Positions 7,073-15,353 of a DNA stretch of 47,134 nt are shown piece after piece. The stretch covers positions 1 through 47,134 of the forward strand of contig DPVM01000015.1 of assembly GCA_003526845.1 (NCBI GenBank), in the 5' to 3' direction. This DNA comes from Oscillospiraceae bacterium. Its GTDB lineage: Bacteria; Bacillota; Clostridia; Oscillospirales; Acutalibacteraceae. Position numbers and translations under genes: made by a program. Within the stretch, counting starts at the first letter, position 1, and each line of letters begins with the position of its first letter. A model generated the notes under the pieces. That model made no database searches and was not told the origin of the DNA. It saw nothing but the letters and a program-made list of their open reading frames with translations.

Positions 7073-7339
7073 TTATTCCTCGCCGAATCCCGATTCGATA
7101 AGTTCGGTTGCCTCGGCAAGCATTTCGTTTTCGTCTGCGCCGTCGCACTCAACGGTGATTGTACTGCCGCATTTGATGCAAGCCGCCATAATGTTCATTA
7201 TGCTTTTGCCGTTGATTGTTTTGCCGTTGAAAATGATGTTAACCGATGAAGCATATTTTGTCATCTCTGTAACAAAAACATTTGCCGGGCGCATATGAAA
7301 TCCCATTTTGTTTTTTATTGTAAATTCCTTTGATACCAT
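7073..7339 (-). CDS. ptsH: HPr phosphocarrier protein
   Basis: HPr accepts phosphate from enzyme I on His15 and gives it to the EIIA domains. In Firmicutes, Ser46 phosphorylation by HPr kinase controls catabolite repression. Both residues are present in this 88-aa protein: H15 in KMGFHMRPAN and S46 in GKSIMNIM. The usual HARPA motif is HMRPA here, a small departure. AGAGAGG precedes the ATG. The gene begins 13 nt after fruA, so the general PTS carrier is expressed with the fructose permease. Confidence 0.95.
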   Translation of the reverse strand: MVSKEFTIKNKMGFHMRPANVFVTEMTKYASSVNIIFNGKTINGKSIMNIMAACIKCGSTITVECDGADENEMLAEATELIESGFGEE

Positions 7340-7352
7340 ATTATTACCTCTC

Positions 7353-9308
7353 TTATGCCTTAACAGGTTGATTTTTCTTTAAAAGTGCAAGCATCAATGC
7401 GCCTACAACAGAGCCGGCAACAAGGGCTACAACATAAAGGAGCGGATGGTCACAAACGATGAATGTGAATATACCGCCGTGAGGTGCGGGGCAGGTTACA
7501 TTGAACAATGATGTGAGAGCTCCTGCTACGGCACTGCCTACCATGCATGACGGAAGAACGCGAATCGGATCTGATGCAGCGTAAGGGATTGCACCCTCTG
7601 TGACAAAGCAAAGACCCATAAGATAGTTAACCGGACCGGATTTAAGCTCTTCTGCAGTCCATTTTTTCTTGTTGAATGTTGTTGAAAGAGCGATTGCGAT
7701 TGGAGGAACCATGCCGCCGATCATAACAGCAGCCATAATCCATGTGTCGCCGTTTGCAATTGCCGCAGTACCGAAAACATACGCCGCTTTATTGAACGGG
7801 CCTCCCATATCGGTTGCCATCATTGCGGCAAGAACTATTGAGAGAAGAAGTCGGCTTGTTGCGCCGAGACTTGCAAGTCCGTTTGCAAGAAGTGTGTTGA
7901 GCTGACCGATAACAGGGTTTACGCCTGCCATAATCAAGCCCATAAGAAGTGTGCCCAAAAGCGGATAGATGAAAACAGGCTTGATGCCGTCCATTGCCTT
8001 TGGCATCCACGAAAAAGCTTTTTTAAGAAGCTGAACAACAATACCTGCCACGAAACCGGCAAACAAAGCACCGAGGAAACCCGAAACGGCATTTCCGTCG
8101 CCTACAAGTCCGTTGCCTGAATTAACGCCGTCAATCATACTTTGGATTGTATGACCGTTTGCGGCAAATACACCGCCGACAAAGCCGGGAAGTAAACCGG
8201 GGCGGTCCGCAATCGACTGTGCGATATATGCCGACAAAACAGGTAGCATAAGTGCAAACGCCGCCTTGCCTATCCAGAAAATGACGGATGCAACAGGGTT
8301 TGTAAATCCGAAAGTTCCGCCGACATCGGCATTGCCTGCGATTGTATCAATCAAAAAGCCAAAGGCGATAAGAACACCGCCGCCTACTACGAACGGAAGC
8401 ATATGAGAAACGCCGTTCATAAGGTGCTTGTAGAGTTTATGACCGAAGCTTTCCTTTTCGTCATCGTCAACGGAAGACTTTTCCTCTTCGTTTGCGTGAT
8501 AAACGGAGGCTTTGCCGTCAACGATTTTTTGAATAAGCTCCTCCGGCTTGTTAATGCCGTTTGAAACCGAGGTTTTAACAACGGGTTTGCCGTCGAATCT
8601 TGCCATTTCGACATTTTTGTCTGCGGCAATGATTATACCGTCGCACTCGGCGATTTCTTTTTTGGTGAGAATGTTTTTGGCGCCGCCGGAGCCGTTGGTT
8701 TCGGCTTTAAGCGGATAGCCCATTTTTTCGCCTGCTTTTTCGAGTGCCTCGGCAGCCATATATGTGTGCGCAATGCCTGTCGGGCAAGCGGTAACGGCAA
8801 GAACTCTGTATCCCTCTTTTTTAGGTTGTTCCTCAACCTTTTCCTCGGGATATTTTTCAGATTCCTTTTTATCAATAATGCTTAAAAATTCGTCGGCGGT
8901 TTTTGCATTTCTCAAATCGTTGCAAAATTCCGGTTCCATAAGCATAACCATAAGCCTTGACAAAATTTCAAGATGAAGGTCACCGTCAAGAGGTGCGGCA
9001 ATCATAAAGCAAATGTCGGACGGCTTTCCGTCAGGTGCGCCGTAATCGACTCCTCCGGGAACGGTAATTGCCGACAATCCGGGTGTTTTAACACTGTCGG
9101 ACTTTGCGTGCGGCACTGCAATGCCCTCGCCGATAGCGGTTGTGCCTTGTGCCTCTCTTGCAAGGATAGCCTCCTTGTATGCGGCAGTATCCGACAAATT
9201 GCCTGCCTTTTCGTGGAGAGCAATCATTTTATCAATTGCTTCCTCCTTTGAAGCAACAGCAGTGTTAAGCTGAATCGCTTCGGCCTTTAACAAATCAATA
9301 ATTCTCAT
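7353..9308 (-). CDS. fruA: PTS fructose transporter, EIIABC fused
   Basis: This 651-aa membrane permease imports fructose and phosphorylates it to fructose 1-phosphate. The domains in order are EIIA (residues 1-150, phospho-His67 in GIAVPHAKS), a charged linker (150-166), EIIB (167-265, phospho-Cys175 in AVTACPTGIAHT), and EIIC with about nine or ten membrane helices (about 300-645). It starts at 9308 with AGAAAGGAG upstream. The ATG overlaps the fruK stop as ATGA, showing translational coupling. Product and context (fruK, fruR) support fructose, though mannose-type ketoses cannot be excluded. Confidence 0.95.
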   Translation of the reverse strand: MRIIDLLKAEAIQLNTAVASKEEAIDKMIALHEKAGNLSDTAAYKEAILAREAQGTTAIGEGIAVPHAKSDSVKTPGLSAITVPGGVDYGAPDGKPSDICFMIAAPLDGDLHLEILSRLMVMLMEPEFCNDLRNAKTADEFLSIIDKKESEKYPEEKVEEQPKKEGYRVLAVTACPTGIAHTYMAAEALEKAGEKMGYPLKAETNGSGGAKNILTKKEIAECDGIIIAADKNVEMARFDGKPVVKTSVSNGINKPEELIQKIVDGKASVYHANEEEKSSVDDDEKESFGHKLYKHLMNGVSHMLPFVVGGGVLIAFGFLIDTIAGNADVGGTFGFTNPVASVIFWIGKAAFALMLPVLSAYIAQSIADRPGLLPGFVGGVFAANGHTIQSMIDGVNSGNGLVGDGNAVSGFLGALFAGFVAGIVVQLLKKAFSWMPKAMDGIKPVFIYPLLGTLLMGLIMAGVNPVIGQLNTLLANGLASLGATSRLLLSIVLAAMMATDMGGPFNKAAYVFGTAAIANGDTWIMAAVMIGGMVPPIAIALSTTFNKKKWTAEELKSGPVNYLMGLCFVTEGAIPYAASDPIRVLPSCMVGSAVAGALTSLFNVTCPAPHGGIFTFIVCDHPLLYVVALVAGSVVGALMLALLKKNQPVKA

Positions 9309-10234
9309 AAAGATACTCCTTTCTGCGAATTGAATCCTGAATTAAAAATATTAATAATTTCGTCTTTTGTTGCAAGCTCGGGTGAAAACGCCGTCGCGTT
9401 GCCGCATGCCGAGCCTAATTTTAAAGCATAGGCATAGTCGCCTTTTTCTATACAGCCGGCAACAAATCCGGCAACCATACTGTCGCCGCAACCGACTGAG
9501 TTGACAAGCTTACCGGTGGCGTTGCCGATTTTGTGTGCCTTGCCGTCGGCGTCAATAAGCATTGCACCCTTTGATGCGCGCGACACAAGCACATTTTGTG
9601 CGCCGAGTACCTGAAGTTTTTTTGAATACTCGATTATTTCATCGTCCGTTTGAGTCGTAACGCCAAACATATCACCAAGCTCGTGATGATTGGGCTTTAC
9701 AAGAAACGGTTTGTATTTAAGCACATTTTTGAGCAAATCGCCCGTTGCGTCAACAACAAACCTTACACCTCTGCCCGAAAGACGCTTTAAAATTCTTTCA
9801 TAAATATCGTCGGGGAGATTTTTCGGAATTGAGCCGGCAAGAACGAGATAATCGCCGTCCTTTAATTTGTCAAGCTTTTCAAGAAGTTTCGAAATATCCT
9901 CCTCATCGATATAAGGACCGTTTGCATTTACATCTATTTCATTATCTGCTTTAATTTTAACATTTATTCTTGTGAATCCGTTTTTCAGATGATTAAAATC
10001 ACAGCTGATACCGTCATTTTTCAGCATTTCCTCAAGCTGAGCGCCGGTGAATCCGGCAACAAGACCGAGCGCCTTGTTTTCAATGCCGAGGCGTGTAAGA
10101 ATGACGGAAACATTGATTCCCTTGCCGCCGTAATAGACAGCCTCGTGTGATGTGCGGTTTATATCGTCATATCGCAGACGGTCAACATACATCACATAAT
10201 CAAGCGCGGGATTGAGCGTAATCGTATAAACCAT
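9305..10234 (-). CDS. fruK: 1-phosphofructokinase
   Basis: This PfkB-family kinase phosphorylates fructose 1-phosphate to fructose 1,6-bisphosphate, feeding fructose into glycolysis. The protein is 309 aa. The PfkB signatures are visible: the GGKGINVSVILTRLG segment near residue 37 and the C-terminal NSVGCGDSMVAGFVAG with the catalytic Asp in GCGDS. The ATG at 10234 overlaps the fruR stop (TGATG), with GAGGTGG as ribosome site inside fruR. The stop overlaps fruA. All three genes are therefore coupled. Confidence 0.95.
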   Translation of the reverse strand: MVYTITLNPALDYVMYVDRLRYDDINRTSHEAVYYGGKGINVSVILTRLGIENKALGLVAGFTGAQLEEMLKNDGISCDFNHLKNGFTRINVKIKADNEIDVNANGPYIDEEDISKLLEKLDKLKDGDYLVLAGSIPKNLPDDIYERILKRLSGRGVRFVVDATGDLLKNVLKYKPFLVKPNHHELGDMFGVTTQTDDEIIEYSKKLQVLGAQNVLVSRASKGAMLIDADGKAHKIGNATGKLVNSVGCGDSMVAGFVAGCIEKGDYAYALKLGSACGNATAFSPELATKDEIINIFNSGFNSQKGVSL

Positions 10235-10980
10235 CAAACCACCTCTTTGATTACAGATTTTTGTTTAAGTGTTTCATCGTCGCATCTGTCACAAACTATG
10301 CAGCCGGCGTCAAGCGGAGCAAAAGTCACTGCCGAAACCTTGTTAAACTTTGAATGATCGGCAAGAATGTATGCCACAAAACTCCTCTCCACCGCAACCG
10401 CCTTTAGCATTGCCTCGTCGGTATCCGGTGTTGTAAAGCCCTGTTTTTCGCTGATGCCGTTTGTTCCAATGAAAGCTTTTGAAAAATTGTATTTTTGAAG
10501 ATTTGACGCCGCCACAAGTCCGATTATCGCCTCGGTTGTGTCTTTAAGCTGACCGCCGAGAACATATACTTTGCAGCCCTTTCGTGCAAGCTTTTTTGCG
10601 TGTGCTATGCCGTTTGTGACAAAGGTTGCTTTTGTGGATTTGATATATTTTGTCATCAAATATGTAGTTGAGCCGGCGTCTATGAAAACAAAATCATCGT
10701 CGCTGATTTGGCTTGCGGCGTATTTTGCAACTGCAACCTTTTCATCAACATATTTAAGCGATTTTTCCTCAACCGTGTCCTCATTTTTTAAGAACTGCTG
10801 TGACAGCACGGTTGCGCCGCCGTGAACCTTGTTGAGTTTTCCGAGCTGCGACAGTGCCACTAAATCGCGGCGAATTGTCGATTCGCTCGAATTAAATTCC
10901 TCGCTGAGCCTGGCAACCGTTACGGAGCCTTGCTCCTCCAACAAATCAAGTATTTTTCTTCTTCGTTCCTGTGTCAGCAT
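10234..10980 (-). CDS. fruR: DeoR-family regulator of the fructose operon
   Basis: This 248-aa DeoR-type repressor has an N-terminal winged HTH (residues 1-55, with the SVTVARLSEEFNSSESTIRR segment) and a C-terminal sugar-phosphate sensor domain (DAGSTTYLMTKYI and onward, GGQLKDTTEAIIG). The family usually responds to a phosphorylated sugar, most likely fructose 1-phosphate here. It is first in the fruR-fruK-fruA-ptsH-ptsI operon and probably controls the promoter at 11038-11066, where TTGACT occurs twice. AAAAGGAGATTAA precedes the ATG. Confidence 0.93.
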   Translation of the reverse strand: MLTQERRRKILDLLEEQGSVTVARLSEEFNSSESTIRRDLVALSQLGKLNKVHGGATVLSQQFLKNEDTVEEKSLKYVDEKVAVAKYAASQISDDDFVFIDAGSTTYLMTKYIKSTKATFVTNGIAHAKKLARKGCKVYVLGGQLKDTTEAIIGLVAASNLQKYNFSKAFIGTNGISEKQGFTTPDTDEAMLKAVAVERSFVAYILADHSKFNKVSAVTFAPLDAGCIVCDRCDDETLKQKSVIKEVV

Positions 10981-11037
10981 TTAATCTCCTTTTGCGGCCG
11001 TCGCCGTTGCGAAATAATTATTTCCTACTGCACCTTA

Positions 11038-11066
11038 ATTATACCTATTCAGTCAATAGCAGTCAA
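11038..11066 (-). promoter_or_regulatory. Promoter of the fru-pts operon, with TTGACT direct repeat
   Basis: On the minus strand, TTGACT (11061-11066) and TATAAT (11038-11043) are 17 nt apart. A second TTGACT (11051-11056) lies exactly 10 bp from the first inside the spacer. Two copies one helix turn apart would suit a regulator such as FruR, but this is inferred. Confidence 0.7.
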
Positions 11067-11296
11067 CAGTGAGCGAATATTCTCGTTAATTATGCCCAAT
11101 AATGCGTGTTTTGTTTGTTGATATCGCTTTATTTTCGAGTTATGTTTGCACGATTTTGCACATTTCAATTCAGTTGCTCACAAAAACGAGCAGGGTTTTG
11201 CCGCCAAATTCAATCAAATAAGCAAAAATCACCGATACCGATATAGATATATACGATATATAATGTAATATACGAAAAGCGCGTGAAATAATACAG

Positions 11297-11325
11297 TTGA
11301 CAATGATTTAAAATTGTTTTATACT
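11297..11325 (+). promoter_or_regulatory. Promoter of the ABC exporter operon
   Basis: TTGACA (11297-11302) and TATACT (11320-11325) have 17-nt spacing. The predicted start, near 11332, falls inside the first palindrome, so binding there would block initiation. Confidence 0.8.
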
Positions 11326-11328
11326 GAT

Positions 11329-11352
11329 TATAGTTAGCAGCAGCTAACTATA
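11329..11352. promoter_or_regulatory. Palindromic operator 1 (10-bp arms)
   Basis: TATAGTTAGC and GCTAACTATA are perfect 10-bp arms around AGCA. The site covers the predicted transcription start. The shape fits a dimeric TetR- or MarR-type repressor. Confidence 0.75.
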
Positions 11353-11364
11353 ACACATTCAAAG

Positions 11365-11382
11365 AGTTAGCAATCGCTAACT
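11365..11382. promoter_or_regulatory. Palindromic operator 2 (7-bp arms)
   Basis: AGTTAGC and GCTAACT flank AATC with the same core and spacing as operator 1, 33 bp downstream centre to centre, in the 5' leader. The repeated core indicates the same regulator binds twice. Confidence 0.75.
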
Positions 11383-11396
11383 ACAGAGGTAAGACA

Positions 11397-12098
11397 ATGG
11401 CTTTAATAGAATTTAAAAATGTGACAAAACAATTTTTCACGGGCGAACACACAATAAACGCGCTCGACGATGCGTCGTTTGAAATCGAAAAAGGTGAATT
11501 TACCGTTATACTCGGTCCGTCGGGCGCAGGCAAGTCAACACTGCTCAACCTGCTTGGCGGAATGGAATACGCAACGCAGGGTCAAATACTCATTGACGGT
11601 GTTGACATTGCAAAATTCAACGATGCAAAAATGACAAAGTACAGAGCAAAAGATGTCGGCTTTGTATTTCAGTTTTACAATCTGATTCCGACGCTGACGG
11701 CTATCGAAAACATACAAATCGTTGCCGAAATCACCGACGCGCCGATTGACGCAAAAAAGGTTATTGACGATGTCGGACTCAGCGACCACAAATATCAATT
11801 CCCTTCTCAGCTTTCGGGTGGTGAACAGCAAAGAATTTCAATTGCGCGTGCTGTTTGCAAAAATCCGAAAATGCTGCTTTGCGACGAGCCGACCGGTGCG
11901 CTTGACAGCGAAACGGGCGTGCAGATTTTGTCGCTTTTGCAGTCTTTGAGCCGTGAGCAGGACAAAACGGTTGTAATAGTAACCCACAATGCGGCACTTG
12001 CGCAGGCGGCGGACAAGGTAATCAGGGTGAAAAACGGCAAAATCAAGGAAGTGACCATCAACGAAAGCCCGAAGGCCGTAAGCGAGGTGACCTGGTAA
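11397..12098 (+). CDS. ABC transporter ATP-binding protein (MacB/LolD type)
   Basis: This 233-aa ATPase powers the FtsX-type permease encoded next. Motifs are complete: Walker A GPSGAGKS (40-47), signature LSGGEQQR (139-146), Walker B MLLCDEPTGALD (159-170) and the H-loop His197. The family does not usually move substrate through a classic import channel; it drives extrusion or mechanical work on peptides, lipoproteins or antibiotics. The ATG has AGAGG upstream, and the stop overlaps the permease start by 1 nt (TAATG). The gene lies behind a strong promoter with two operators, so it is probably induced by a ligand of a repressor not encoded here. Confidence 0.95.
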   Translation: MALIEFKNVTKQFFTGEHTINALDDASFEIEKGEFTVILGPSGAGKSTLLNLLGGMEYATQGQILIDGVDIAKFNDAKMTKYRAKDVGFVFQFYNLIPTLTAIENIQIVAEITDAPIDAKKVIDDVGLSDHKYQFPSQLSGGEQQRISIARAVCKNPKMLLCDEPTGALDSETGVQILSLLQSLSREQDKTVVIVTHNAALAQAADKVIRVKNGKIKEVTINESPKAVSEVTW

Positions 12099-14542
12099 TG
12101 CTCAGACAAAAAATGCTTCAGGATATGAGGCAAAACAAATGGCAGTTCATATCAATTTTACTGATGGCGTTTTTGGGCGTTTACCTTTTTTGCGGCGTAG
12201 GCGGCGAATGGGCAGGTGTCAACAACTATCGCAAAGGATATTATGAGCAAACCAACCTTGCCGACGGATGGATTTGGGGCGAGGGCTTCAGCGACAGCGA
12301 TGTTGAAAAGGTAAAGGGTATTGACGGAATAGAGGATGTCGAAAAGCGATGCTATGTTGAGGTGACGGGCAAGGACAGCCACAACCCTACTGTTTATATG
12401 TACGGTTTAAACGAAAACACTGTTTGTATGCCGTATGTAGTCGAAGGTGAGGAGGTAAATGTTCACTCCAAGGGAGATGTTTGGCTCGACAAAAATTTTG
12501 CAACGGCAAAAAATCTGAAGGTCGGCGACAGCTACACCTTCAATTTTCAGGGCACGGATTTCACGCTGAAAATCGCCGGACTTGTTTATTCAAGCGAGTA
12601 TCAGTATTATTCAAACGAAAACGATTTGTGGCCCGACTACAACAACATAGGCTTTGCATACTGCTCGGCAAAATCAATCCCGATTAAGCAATATATAATT
12701 GATTATATTAATAAGAGTGACAAATCGGTCAGCGAACTTGTTGACGAATTTGCAAAAGAAAATGCCGAAATCAAGAAAAACGCAAAAATGCTCAAGGGCT
12801 TGTCGAAAACTTTTATAGTACGCAGCCTTGAAAAGGCGGATGACAGCGAGTTTGAGCAAATGTTGCCGTACACTCAGATTATATTCACATCGAGCGTTGA
12901 CGCATCGAGCCTTTCCGACAAAATAGACAAAACGCTCAAGGGCAACTACGCCGTTTACACCACCCGAAAAGAAACAGCAGGCATTCAGATGATGGACGCC
13001 GAAATGACACAGCACAAAATGCTCGGCGCAATTTTCCCGATTGCGTTTATGGCGATTGCGATACTTGCGATTATAACAAGTATGAACAGGCTCATAAACA
13101 ACCAGCGCACGCAAATCGGCACGCTCAAGGCACTCGGCTTCAGCAAGGCAAAAATAGTTTTGCACTATGTAAACTACGGCTTTTGGGTAAGCCTTGCAGG
13201 CGCAGTGCTCGGTTTGATTGTCGGTCCGCTCACTCTGCCGTATCTGTTTTATTCTTCGATGAGTTCGTATTACACATTGCCGAAATGGCAGCCGGGCTTT
13301 GACATATCGTTTGTAATCGTTGCGGCGGCAACGGTTCTTGCCTGCACGCTTGCAACACTGTTCAGCGTAATAGGTATGCTTGACGGAACACCGGCACAAA
13401 CACTCCGACCGAAAGCGCCAAAAAATTTCAAGCTCACAAAGCTTGAACGCTCAAAAGCGTGGCAAAAAATGGGCTTTAATATGCGCTGGAGCATCCGCAC
13501 ATTTATGCGAGGCAAGGTGCGCACGATTATGGGCATAGTCGGCACAATATCGTGTATGGCATTGCTTGTAGCCGCATTTTCCATGAGCGACTGTATGAAC
13601 GATATGGAAAACTGGATGTATAATGAAATTCAGGTGCAGGAAACAAGACTGACGCTTGACAGCGAGGCAACGGTTAAGGACGCCGAAAAAATCGCAAAAG
13701 ATGTTGACGGCGAAATGATGATGTCCGATTCAATCGAAATCAAAGCGAACGGCAAAAAAATGACCGAAAGCCTAACCGTTACCGACGGAGAGGGATGCTA
13801 TTACCTGACCGATGACAACAGAAAGCAAATCGCTCCCGACGATAACACGGTTGCGGTGACGCGAAAAGTCGCCGACGAGCTTGGTTTAAAAGAGGGCGAC
13901 GAGTTTGAGTGGCACATTTACACTTCGGACAAATGGGTCAAATCAAAACTGACGCTGATTAACAGAACTCCGATGACACAAGGTCTTTCAATCACGCGTG
14001 CAACGCTTGAAAAACTCGGTTACGAATTTAAGCCGACATATGTTGACACAAAGCAAAAACTCACAACATATAACAGCGACAAAGTGCAAAATGTTTTGAC
14101 CTCAAAAGATTTGCATAATTTCTGGGATAATTATATGGAAACCATGAATATGATGGTCGGCATAATTATGCTTCTTGCGATTGTTCTTGCGGTTGTTGTG
14201 CTTTACAACCTCGGCTTATTGACATACACGGAAAACGAGCGCCAAAACGCAACACTGAAAGTGCTCGGCTTCCCGACCGGAAAGATATTAAAGCTAAACA
14301 TAATTCAAAACATAATTTTCTCCGTTATAGGTATAATTTTCGGCGTGCCGCTCGGCTTGTATCTTGTTTATGCAATGATAGCAAGCGCCGGCTCTGAATT
14401 TGATATGATGGTTAAACTGTCGCCGACATCATTTGTAATAGCTGCGATAATCACCTTCGGCGTATCTGTTTTGACAAGCTTTTTGTTTACGAAAAAGGTT
14501 AAGAATCTCGATATGGTATCATCGCTCAAGAGCGTTGAATAG
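12098..14542 (+). CDS. ABC transporter permease, double FtsX domain
   Basis: This 814-aa membrane protein partners the preceding ATPase. The N-terminal helix (about 18-36) is followed by a large extracytoplasmic MacB-type domain (about 40-300). A first FtsX unit with three helices lies around 305-430. A second helix (about 470-490) leads into another extracytoplasmic domain, and a C-terminal FtsX unit (about 680-810) closes the protein. The paired recurring NATLKVLGF and IGTLKALGF segments are typical coupling helices. Many Firmicutes proteins with this layout resist antimicrobial peptides or act in envelope stress. The substrate is unknown. A bidirectional terminator follows. Confidence 0.93.
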   Translation: MLRQKMLQDMRQNKWQFISILLMAFLGVYLFCGVGGEWAGVNNYRKGYYEQTNLADGWIWGEGFSDSDVEKVKGIDGIEDVEKRCYVEVTGKDSHNPTVYMYGLNENTVCMPYVVEGEEVNVHSKGDVWLDKNFATAKNLKVGDSYTFNFQGTDFTLKIAGLVYSSEYQYYSNENDLWPDYNNIGFAYCSAKSIPIKQYIIDYINKSDKSVSELVDEFAKENAEIKKNAKMLKGLSKTFIVRSLEKADDSEFEQMLPYTQIIFTSSVDASSLSDKIDKTLKGNYAVYTTRKETAGIQMMDAEMTQHKMLGAIFPIAFMAIAILAIITSMNRLINNQRTQIGTLKALGFSKAKIVLHYVNYGFWVSLAGAVLGLIVGPLTLPYLFYSSMSSYYTLPKWQPGFDISFVIVAAATVLACTLATLFSVIGMLDGTPAQTLRPKAPKNFKLTKLERSKAWQKMGFNMRWSIRTFMRGKVRTIMGIVGTISCMALLVAAFSMSDCMNDMENWMYNEIQVQETRLTLDSEATVKDAEKIAKDVDGEMMMSDSIEIKANGKKMTESLTVTDGEGCYYLTDDNRKQIAPDDNTVAVTRKVADELGLKEGDEFEWHIYTSDKWVKSKLTLINRTPMTQGLSITRATLEKLGYEFKPTYVDTKQKLTTYNSDKVQNVLTSKDLHNFWDNYMETMNMMVGIIMLLAIVLAVVVLYNLGLLTYTENERQNATLKVLGFPTGKILKLNIIQNIIFSVIGIIFGVPLGLYLVYAMIASAGSEFDMMVKLSPTSFVIAAIITFGVSVLTSFLFTKKVKNLDMVSSLKSVE

Positions 14543-14578
14543 CGTTGAATGATGATATAAATATTCATAATTTATAAC

Positions 14579-14612
14579 AAAAACGGCAGGTCATAATGAC
14601 CTGCCGTTTAGA
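14579..14612. terminator. Bidirectional terminator after the ABC operon and rsmE
   Basis: AAACGGCAGGTCA (14581-14593) and TGACCTGCCGTTT (14597-14609) form a perfect 13-bp stem with a TAA loop and A/T runs on both sides, between convergent genes. Confidence 0.85.
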
Positions 14613-14629
14613 CTGTCTATTGTATTTTG

Positions 14630-15352
14630 TTATTCGAGATTGTTTGTCAAAAGCATAATCGCCGTGAGTGCCGCAACGGGTGCGGTCTGCGTGCGCAAAA
14701 TGCGCTTGCCGAGCGTTGCCTGAACACCGCCGGCGGTGACAATTTGCTCAACCTCGTTTTTTTCAAAGCCGCCCTCCGGTCCGATATAGACGGAAACGCT
14801 TTTGCAGTCGGGCGAAACAATTGATTTTATCGGCTCGCCGCCACCCTCATAAAACACTATTTTGACATCGCTTTCATCCTCGGTGATTGCCTGTGCGAGA
14901 GTTTTCATCGGCACAATTTCGGGAATAATGCCTCTGCCGCTTTGCTGTGCCGCCTCAAGCGCGATTTTTTGATAGCGCTGATTTTTCTTTGCGGCGCTTT
15001 TTTGGTCGGGTCGGCTGACACAACGCTGAGTGAGCGTGGGCACAATCGAATAAACGCCGAGTTCAACGCATTTTTGCACAATATCCTCGAGTTTTGTGCT
15101 TTTCGGCACACCCTGATAAATCGTCACCTTGCAGGTCGGCTCACTGTTGTTTGCCTGACGGTAGCAAACCTTGAGGGTCACGGTATCCTTTGTGACGGTT
15201 TCAATTTGACAGCCGAAATCGTTGCCGCTCCCATCTGTCACGGTGAGCATATCGCCAACCTTCATTCGCAGGCTTTTTGCGATATGGCGCGCCTCCTCGC
15301 CGTCAAGGATTATTTCATTTTCCGGTGTATAATCTAAAAATAATTTTTGCAT
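14630..15352 (-). CDS. rsmE: 16S rRNA m3U1498 methyltransferase
   Basis: RsmE methylates N3 of U1498 in 16S rRNA, using S-adenosylmethionine. The 240-aa cytosolic protein has an N-terminal PUA-like domain (residues 1-70) and a SPOUT domain whose knot motifs IGPEGGFEKNE and LGKRILRTQTAP are typical. Length matches the family. The start codon is 1 nt after the stop of the P1B-ATPase-like gene, so rsmE appears to be the third gene of the zinc-sensor transcription unit, an unusual place for a housekeeping gene. No separate promoter is obvious. Confidence 0.95.
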   Translation of the reverse strand: MQKLFLDYTPENEIILDGEEARHIAKSLRMKVGDMLTVTDGSGNDFGCQIETVTKDTVTLKVCYRQANNSEPTCKVTIYQGVPKSTKLEDIVQKCVELGVYSIVPTLTQRCVSRPDQKSAAKKNQRYQKIALEAAQQSGRGIIPEIVPMKTLAQAITEDESDVKIVFYEGGGEPIKSIVSPDCKSVSVYIGPEGGFEKNEVEQIVTAGGVQATLGKRILRTQTAPVAALTAIMLLTNNLE

Positions 15353-15353
15353 A

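Larger units (their letters stand above)
10981..11396. other. Intergenic region between two divergent operons
   Basis: This 416-nt stretch has no gene. It contains the minus-strand fru promoter (11038-11066) and the plus-strand ABC promoter with its operators (11297-11382). Between them lie AT-rich sequence, a TTTGCAC direct repeat near 11144-11161, a weak TGCTC/GAGCA hairpin near 11175-11192 and a GATA-rich run near 11230-11265. I see no riboswitch or small RNA gene. Confidence 0.5.

Noticed and set aside
11140..11270. Possible catabolite-response element or small RNA in the fru/ABC intergenic region
   Set aside because: No sequence fits the cre consensus well, and the weak hairpins lack a promoter-terminator arrangement.
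12674..13399. 241-codon minus-strand frame inside the ABC permease
   Set aside because: It is antisense to a clear FtsX permease, is Arg/Cys/His-rich, and has no promoter or ribosome site; it is a shadow of codon bias.
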